NCBI GenBank assembly: GCA_029263095.1
Contig: JAJCYA010000054.1
Location: 16,400-80,399 of the forward strand
DNA: 64,000 nt
Direction: 5' to 3'
Source: Acidimicrobiia bacterium
GTDB taxonomy: Bacteria; Actinomycetota; Acidimicrobiia; Spongiisociales; UBA11373
How positions within the stretch are numbered: the stretch's first letter is position 1; each line of letters opens with the position of its first letter. The notes beneath the pieces are model-generated. The model made no database searches. It was not told the origin of the DNA and worked only from the letters and a program-made list of their open reading frames with translations. Shown here piece after piece: positions 59,169-64,000 of this stretch. A program made the position numbers and the translations under genes.

Positions 59169-60632
59169 TCAACCGGCAGGCAGATCGGGAAGCTGCTCCG
59201 CAAACACCCACGTAGCGAACAGATCGGTGAGATCTCGGCCTGAGATCTCCTCGGCAAGATCGATGAAGTCCTCGGTGGTGGCATTGCCACCGGCAAACGT
59301 GGCGTGATAGGTCCAGAGGATCTCCTTCAAGACTTCGTCACCGACCCTGAGCCGGAGGGCATGGAGCGTCAATCCGCCCCTCCAATAGACGGCAGACCCG
59401 AGGAGCTCTGATTCCCCGGGGTCGAAGATCGCGGAGTGGTCGATGATCTGCAACGACTCATGCAGGCCGTCGATCGTGTCGAGCATCGCCTGTTGGCCTC
59501 TGGTGTGCTCGACCCAGAGGAATTCCGAGAAAGTAGCAAAACCCTCGTTCAGCCAGATGTCCTGCCAGGTGGCGGGAGTAACCGAATCTCCCCACCACTG
59601 ATGAGATATTTCGTGGACCACGACCCTGTCGAACAGCGCTCTGCTCCCCATGAGTACGAGCGTCTGGGTCTCCATGGCGCCCCCCAACTCGTAGACGACG
59701 ATGTGCCCGTAGCGATCGAACGGGTACGGGCCGAACCACTCAGAGAAGAGATCGATGGCCTCGGCGGTGACTTCGAAACTGGGCGGCATCGCTCCATTGA
59801 ACGACGTAGGCAGGTAATCCCTGATGAGGATGCCATCGGGGCCCTCCGATTCGAAGCGCTCGTACTCGCCGACGACGAATGTGGCGAGATACGTAGCCAT
59901 TCGGCTCTCCAAATCCCACACGAAGGTCTGCGAATCACCGTTGTCGATCGTCTCGACCAGCGCTCCATTGGCCGCTGCGACAAGGGGCTTCGGGACCGTG
60001 ATGTGAAATGTGAACCGGGCTTTGTCGCTCGGATGATCGTTTGAGGGGAACCAGGTGCGTGCCCCGTCGGGCTGGGCGAAGACATAGATTCCCTCGGGTG
60101 TTTGGAGCAACCCGACTGGGATCCCGATGCTGACCAAGTCGAGCAGCTGGGGTTGGCCCGAGTAGGCGACCTTCACGGTGAATTCCTCACCGGCAATGAT
60201 TCCGCCGTCGGGGGATATGCGGAGCTCGGGGCCCTCCCGTACGTAGTCGGCACTCTCTCCGTCGACCGTCAAGGAGGTCACGTCGAGGCCGACGAAGTCG
60301 AGGTTGAACGTGCCCAGGGACTCTGTAGCGACGGCGGTGATCGTGGTGATGGCGTCGAGTTCGGCGGGTGTGGGGTCGACGGCGATCGAGATGTCGTAGT
60401 GAGTGACGTCGTACCCGCCATTGCCGAGGTCGGGGAAATATGGGTCGCCGACATTCTGGGCGCCGACTCCGTCGGGCGTTGTGGTGGTTGGGGTTGGAAC
60501 CGTCGCCGGCGTCGTTGTGTCGATGACAGTGATCGCTGTCTCCGTCGTCGGCGTTGTCACAACTGCAGGTTCCAGGCCAGAGCATGCGGCAGCAACAAAC
60601 AGCAAGCTGACGACGGATGATGTTCGACGCAT
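59169..60632 (-). CDS. M1-family zinc metallopeptidase, lipoprotein
   Basis: A 487-residue secreted aminopeptidase-like protein. A lipoprotein signal ends at FVAAAC (Cys17), followed by a long Thr/Pro-rich linker (to about residue 60). The M1 beta domain precedes the catalytic domain: GGAMETQT (variant of GAMEN), HEISHQWWG at about residue 340 and NEGFATF with exactly 18 residues between HExxH and the third ligand. The C-terminal helical domain is short. It probably trims peptides outside the cell. Divergent by 31 bp from the NYN gene. Confidence 0.92.
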   Translation of the reverse strand: MRRTSSVVSLLFVAAACSGLEPAVVTTPTTETAITVIDTTTPATVPTPTTTTPDGVGAQNVGDPYFPDLGNGGYDVTHYDISIAVDPTPAELDAITTITAVATESLGTFNLDFVGLDVTSLTVDGESADYVREGPELRISPDGGIIAGEEFTVKVAYSGQPQLLDLVSIGIPVGLLQTPEGIYVFAQPDGARTWFPSNDHPSDKARFTFHITVPKPLVAAANGALVETIDNGDSQTFVWDLESRMATYLATFVVGEYERFESEGPDGILIRDYLPTSFNGAMPPSFEVTAEAIDLFSEWFGPYPFDRYGHIVVYELGGAMETQTLVLMGSRALFDRVVVHEISHQWWGDSVTPATWQDIWLNEGFATFSEFLWVEHTRGQQAMLDTIDGLHESLQIIDHSAIFDPGESELLGSAVYWRGGLTLHALRLRVGDEVLKEILWTYHATFAGGNATTEDFIDLAEEISGRDLTDLFATWVFAEQLPDLPAG

Positions 60633-60663
60633 GATGAGAGGCTAGGGCGGGTACCTTGGGCAC

Positions 60664-61899
60664 ATGGATTTCAAACCGGAGCGATTGTTTGGCGATGCCA
60701 TCGACGCGGCCCGCGGCGCGGTGCGCGACCTCGATGCCGACCAAGTGCCTGCTTCGCTGCGGCGCGTTGCCGGGTACGCCGGCGGATCACTACCGCCGCC
60801 CTTTGCGCGGTCGCTTCTGGCCGAACTCGATACGAACGAGTTCCTCAGGTCCAAGGCGTTGGAGGCATGGAAAGGCGAGCGTCCTCCCACCGGGGACGAG
60901 GCGCTTGCCTCCTACCGGTTCCTCGAGCGCGGAGACGGCTGGATCATGGAGGTGGCTGAGGCTGCATTCCGGTTGGGTAAACGACTCTCAGTGGCGAGCG
61001 ACCACACACTCGAGGTCGAACGCAATGCCTTTGAGGCGGAGGCGGCGTCGCTCAGAGGACGGCTCAAGGCGGCTCGCAAGGATCGGGACCGCATCGAGAG
61101 CGAACTGCGAGAGCTGTCTCGTACCCAGCAGGACCCGGTTCGCGAGGAGCGAAATTCGCAGCGACGCATCGCACAACAGATTGAGGGGGCGAAGCGCGAT
61201 CACACCGCCGAGATGGAGAAGCTTGAAGCCCTGCTGTCAGAGACTGAGAACGAAATCCGCTCTGTTCGCGAGGCGGCCCGCCTCGATCGTCGACTTCGGG
61301 CGGAGGCCGAAGCGGCTTACCAGGCCGCCGTTGCCTCGGAATCTCCGCCAATGGACGCCGAAGGGTTGGCCGAGCACCTCGATGTGATCGCTGCGTTGGC
61401 GACGGCTACCGGGCCCGGTTCCCGACTCGCTGGTGGGGGGATGGCCGGTCTCGAGGATGATCGGCTTCGCTACCCGGGGATGATTCGTCCTGATTCTGCT
61501 GAAGGGATCGAGTGGTTGTTAGGCGCCGGTCCCGTCACCGTTCTCGTCGACGGGTACAACCTCGGGTTCCTCCTGGCGGGACGTCTCGATCCCCAGCGGG
61601 CCCGGATGCTGGTGGTGGAGGCTCTGGGGCGTCTGGCGACAGCGGCGGGGGAGGCAGAAGTCGTGGCCGTGTTCGATTCGGACGGGGAGGTCGATACCGA
61701 CGTTCCGCAGCGTGGTGGCAGCGTCGATGTCGTCTATAGCTCGGGGCGGAGTGCCGATGACGAGATCGTCGATCGCGTCGTCACCGCTCTCAACCCTGTC
61801 GTGGTCACCAACGACCGGGAGGTGCGGCATCGCGCTGAGGCTGTAGGGGCTGTTGCGCTGTGGTCGGATGCTCTCGTCGAATGGAGCCGCCGGCGTTGA
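60664..61899 (+). CDS. NYN-domain (YacP-like) RNase with N-terminal coiled coil
   Basis: A 411-residue protein. Residues 1-110 are helical. Residues 115-225 form a long coiled coil rich in Arg, Glu and Ala (LRGRLKAARKDRDRIESELREL). The C-terminal 150 residues are a PIN-like NYN domain: VTVLVDGYNLGFLL, VAVFDSDGEVD, SSGRSADDEIVDRVV and PVVVTNDREVRHRA, providing the acidic metal-binding residues. YacP/Rae1-type enzymes cleave mRNA or tRNA near ribosomes. TACCTT nine bases before the ATG may be the -10 of a leaderless promoter. Confidence 0.83.
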   Translation: MDFKPERLFGDAIDAARGAVRDLDADQVPASLRRVAGYAGGSLPPPFARSLLAELDTNEFLRSKALEAWKGERPPTGDEALASYRFLERGDGWIMEVAEAAFRLGKRLSVASDHTLEVERNAFEAEAASLRGRLKAARKDRDRIESELRELSRTQQDPVREERNSQRRIAQQIEGAKRDHTAEMEKLEALLSETENEIRSVREAARLDRRLRAEAEAAYQAAVASESPPMDAEGLAEHLDVIAALATATGPGSRLAGGGMAGLEDDRLRYPGMIRPDSAEGIEWLLGAGPVTVLVDGYNLGFLLAGRLDPQRARMLVVEALGRLATAAGEAEVVAVFDSDGEVDTDVPQRGGSVDVVYSSGRSADDEIVDRVVTALNPVVVTNDREVRHRAEAVGAVALWSDALVEWSRRR

Positions 61900-62000
61900 A
61901 CGCCGTGGGTCGCCGATCCATCTGGGTTGTTGCCGGCCCGCAGAAAGTGTCACACCCACGTCTTACGGTGCTGACATCACCTCGGGAGGAGGATCTGGAC

Positions 62001-62192
62001 ATGTTGATCGACTGCAACGACTGCGCAATGCAGCACACGCTGGCCTGTCGAGACTGCGTGGTCGGCCATCTGCTCCATGATCTGATGGGTCCGATCGAAC
62101 TCGACCAGGACCGAGCCGAAGCGCTCGGCGTGCTGGCCGACGCCGGCTTGGTGCCACAGCTGCGACTGATGCCGCGCACCGGGACCGAGTAG
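62001..62192 (+). CDS. 63-residue CxxC-x7-CxxC protein
   Basis: A small protein with cysteines at 5, 8, 16 and 19 (DCNDC ... ACRDC), then a helical stretch VVGHLLHDLMGPIELDQDRAEALGVLADAGL. The four Cys could bind zinc or an Fe-S cluster. Short actinobacterial proteins opening with this MLIDCxxC pattern are familiar but uncharacterised. GGGAGGAGGA lies a suitable distance before the ATG. It stands alone between the NYN and queG genes. Confidence 0.72.
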   Translation: MLIDCNDCAMQHTLACRDCVVGHLLHDLMGPIELDQDRAEALGVLADAGLVPQLRLMPRTGTE

Positions 62193-62356
62193 ACGATCAG
62201 CCCGTCTGGTGCTTGTCGGCGGAGTAGTCGCCCTTGTCACGTCCGACGGGAAGGCGCCAAGTCGCGACCTCGATGCGACATGCGATGGTCGGCTCGCCAG
62301 ATTGGAGCTGGCGAAGGACGGCCTCGCTTCAGGCATCGTCTTTCTACGCTGGCCGG

Positions 62357-63448
62357 GTGGCACTCGAGGATGATCTCCGCCAAACGGCGCGCTCGATCGG
62401 CCTGGATGCGATCGGCTACTGCTCGGCCGAGCCGTTTCCGGAGGTCGAGGGTTCGCTGCGTGAGGCAGTGGCCTCCGGTCGCTCGGCATCGCTCGGGTTT
62501 ACGTTCACCGATCCGGCGACGGCATCTGATCCCCGGTCTTCCTTCCCGTGGGCGGTCTCGCTGGTGGTGGTGTCGCATGCCTACGTCCCCGATTCCGGCC
62601 GGCAGCCGCCGCCCAAAGGAGGCAACGGGCGGGTGGCCCGATTCGCCACCGAGGATCACTATGCCCCGTTGCGTCTCGGGCTCGATCGTCTTCGCAAGGT
62701 ATTGATTTCGGCCGGTTACCGAGCCGAGGTGGTGTGCGACGACAACCGCTTGGTTGACCGGGCGGTTGCGGTTCGAGCGGGTATCGCATGGTGGGGCAAG
62801 AGCACGATGGTGCTGGCTCCCGGGGTTGGTCCGTGGATGCTGCTCGGTTCGATCGTGACTGATGCACCGCTGTCGCCCGGCGACCCAATGCTGCGCGAAT
62901 GTGGGTCGTGTGAGGCCTGCCTCCCGGCGTGTCCGACGGGAGCCATCATTGCTCCCGGCGTACTAGACGCACGGCGCTGTCTGGCGGCGATCGCCCAATC
63001 GGCAGGTTCGATTCCCGTCGAGTTTCGTGAAGTGATGGGGGATCGCTTCTACGGCTGCGACGAGTGCCTGACTGCCTGCCCACCGGGGGAGAGGCTGGCA
63101 GCCTCGGCGTCGATCGAATCGGGAGGCGTGGATCTGATCGAAATGTTGGCGACGGCCGACCGGCCGCTACGAGAGCGCTTCGACCACTTCTATGTGCCTC
63201 GCAATCAGGCACGGTTCCTGCGTCGCAACGCGATCGTCAACCTCGGGAACGCCGCCGCTGCACGATTCACCGGCGTTCTGGCGGGGTTGCTGGGCCATCC
63301 CGATGCCCTGCTCAGGGCACACGCGGCCTGGGCGCTGGGTCGCAGCGCCGATCCCGCTGCAGCGGCTGCGCTGAGAGCGGCAAGGATCACCGAGTACGAA
63401 TCCGAGGTCGTGTCTGAGATCGACCAGGCACTGAGTACGCTCGACTGA
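62357..63448 (+). CDS. queG: Epoxyqueuosine reductase QueG
   Basis: A 363-residue cobalamin- and Fe-S-dependent enzyme for the last step of queuosine tRNA modification. Motifs are CDDNRLVDRAVAVRAGIAWWGKSTM (general acid and cobalamin region), two ferredoxin-type 4Fe-4S sets CGSCEACLPACPTGA and CDECLTACPPG, and a C-terminal HEAT-like repeat (LRRNAIVNLGN, AHAAWALGR) that grips tRNA. GTG 62357 is chosen by homology. The preceding 164-bp gap shows no other supportable gene on the plus strand. Stop overlaps the next ATG (TGATG). Confidence 0.94.
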   Translation: MALEDDLRQTARSIGLDAIGYCSAEPFPEVEGSLREAVASGRSASLGFTFTDPATASDPRSSFPWAVSLVVVSHAYVPDSGRQPPPKGGNGRVARFATEDHYAPLRLGLDRLRKVLISAGYRAEVVCDDNRLVDRAVAVRAGIAWWGKSTMVLAPGVGPWMLLGSIVTDAPLSPGDPMLRECGSCEACLPACPTGAIIAPGVLDARRCLAAIAQSAGSIPVEFREVMGDRFYGCDECLTACPPGERLAASASIESGGVDLIEMLATADRPLRERFDHFYVPRNQARFLRRNAIVNLGNAAAARFTGVLAGLLGHPDALLRAHAAWALGRSADPAAAAALRAARITEYESEVVSEIDQALSTLD

Positions 63449-64000
63449 TGCTTCTCGTTGCCGACGTTCATGGTGCGTTCTCTTCCCTCGCAGCCGTTGC
63501 CCAATTGGGCGAACCGCTGCTGGTTCTGGGGGATCTCCTCAACTTCGTCGACTATCGCACCAACGAGGGGATGCTGGCTGAGGTCACAGGCAAGGAGTTC
63601 GTCGCAGAGTTATCCCGGTTGCGCAATTCGGGCGATTTCGAGGGCTCGAAACTCTTCTGGGCGCAGCACCATGCCGGACGAGAGGACGAGATCAGGGCCG
63701 AGTACGCCAAGCTGATCGATGCCGCGTATCGCCAGGCCTCCGACGCTCTTGCTGGCGCCGAGACGTATGTCACGTTTGGGAATGCCGACAGGCCCGACCT
63801 GCTTCGGGCGGCGCTTCCTCCCGGATCCCAATTCGTAGATGGCGAGGTTGTGGAAATCGAAGGCTATGCGGTCGGCTTCGTCGGTGGGGGTATCGAGGGA
63901 ATCGGCGTTCCCGGAGAGGTTTCCGAATCCACGATGGCCGATAAGCTCGCATCGCTCGGGGAGATAGACATCCTGTGCACCCACGTGGCGCCGGCGATTC
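63448..64000 (+). CDS. Metallophosphoesterase (3' end outside window)
   Basis: The first 184 codons of a calcineurin-like phosphoesterase. Metal-site motifs appear in order: LLVADVHGAF (D-x-H), LVLGDLLNF (GD), TFGNADRP (GN-D, replacing GNHD) and CTHVAP (TH). The family hydrolyses phosphomono- or diesters such as nucleotides. It is coupled to queG by TGATG. The missing C-terminus prevents finer assignment. Confidence 0.85.
   Translation, partial: MLLVADVHGAFSSLAAVAQLGEPLLVLGDLLNFVDYRTNEGMLAEVTGKEFVAELSRLRNSGDFEGSKLFWAQHHAGREDEIRAEYAKLIDAAYRQASDALAGAETYVTFGNADRPDLLRAALPPGSQFVDGEVVEIEGYAVGFVGGGIEGIGVPGEVSESTMADKLASLGEIDILCTHVAPAI

Noticed and set aside
62200..62330. Minus-strand frame reading SEAVLRQLQSGEPTIACRIE...SADKHQTG between the CxxC gene and queG
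   Set aside because: Looks somewhat protein-like, but has no ATG, GTG or TTG start in frame and a stop close upstream; a second selenocysteine reading is not supported because the sequence before that stop is only five codons long.
62234..62356. Upstream in-frame extension of queG from 62234
   Set aside because: The added residues do not resemble QueG N-termini; homology begins at the GTG at 62357.

Overview
The window is a gene-dense, G+C-rich stretch of bacterial chromosome with almost no gap longer than 200 bases. It looks like a deep-branching member of Actinomycetota, most likely class Acidimicrobiia or a relative. The clues are a WhiB-type Fe-S regulator, two F420-type (LLM) oxidoreductases, a 13E12/DUF222-HNH gene, the actinobacterial DnaQ-UvrC-like fusion, a VCP-like AAA protein, frequent GTG starts, and long chains of genes joined by ATGA/GTGA stop-start overlaps. 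It also has a complete System I (Ccm) cytochrome c maturation locus and QueG, which fits the deeper lineages better than Streptomyces or Mycobacterium. The class-level placement is inference.

Layout. 1-1026: end of a FecCD/BtuC-type iron, heme or B12 importer. 989-2912 (minus): glycosyltransferase, small membrane protein and HhH-GPD repair protein. 2997-5011 (plus): polysaccharide deacetylase and an APH-fold kinase. 4983-14795 (minus): nine coupled genes for a Wzx/Wzy-type exopolysaccharide: membrane protein with a degenerate GGDEF-like domain, priming sugar transferase, chain-length protein, polymerase/ligase, flippase, two GT4, one GT2 and a CelD-like acyltransferase. They read from a promoter embedded in a 46-bp symmetric element. 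14963-17695 (plus): Nif3-like protein, coiled-coil Zn-ribbon protein, RNase HI and a YdjM-like membrane protein. 17692-18431: two half-size TauE/SafE genes. 18480-21308: two LLM oxidoreductases and an aquaporin. 21398-21757 (minus): RNase P RNA.

22542-25726 (plus): WhiB protein, glutaryl-CoA dehydrogenase, trpD, and a lipoprotein with a TlpA/thioredoxin domain. In that lipoprotein an in-frame TGA sits exactly where the nucleophilic Cys of WCxxC should be, followed at once by a hairpin of bacterial SECIS geometry. This is the best candidate in the window for something undescribed: a secreted UxxC selenoprotein. Facing it, on the minus strand from 33312 to 25793, runs a TlpA lipoprotein, an Lgt-like protein and ccmA-B-C-D-E-F-H-I-G, so three extracytoplasmic thioredoxin-fold proteins lie within 8 kb.

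33347-38499: CDC48-like ATPase, threonine/serine dehydratase, DEDD exonuclease-UvrC-like fusion and cupin. 38549-42223: SAM riboswitch and cobalamin-dependent metH, with a short reading frame coupled to the metH start. 42243-44454: PadR-regulated membrane operon with a palindromic operator over its promoter. 44409-48558 (minus): TrmH-type methyltransferase, a large TPM-domain protein and an alpha/beta hydrolase. 48653-49755: DUF222-HNH gene broken by one frameshift. 49807-51313: GNAT protein and a lipoprotein.

51338-60632 (minus): M1 metallopeptidase, gnd, zwf, a flavin disulfide reductase, pntA1-pntA2-pntB and a nitroreductase. This groups the oxidative pentose phosphate enzymes with transhydrogenase, an NADPH-supply cluster. 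60664-64000 (plus): NYN-domain RNase, a 63-residue CxxC protein, queG and the start of a metallophosphoesterase. I saw no tRNA, 5S/16S/23S rRNA, CRISPR array, insertion sequence or prophage.
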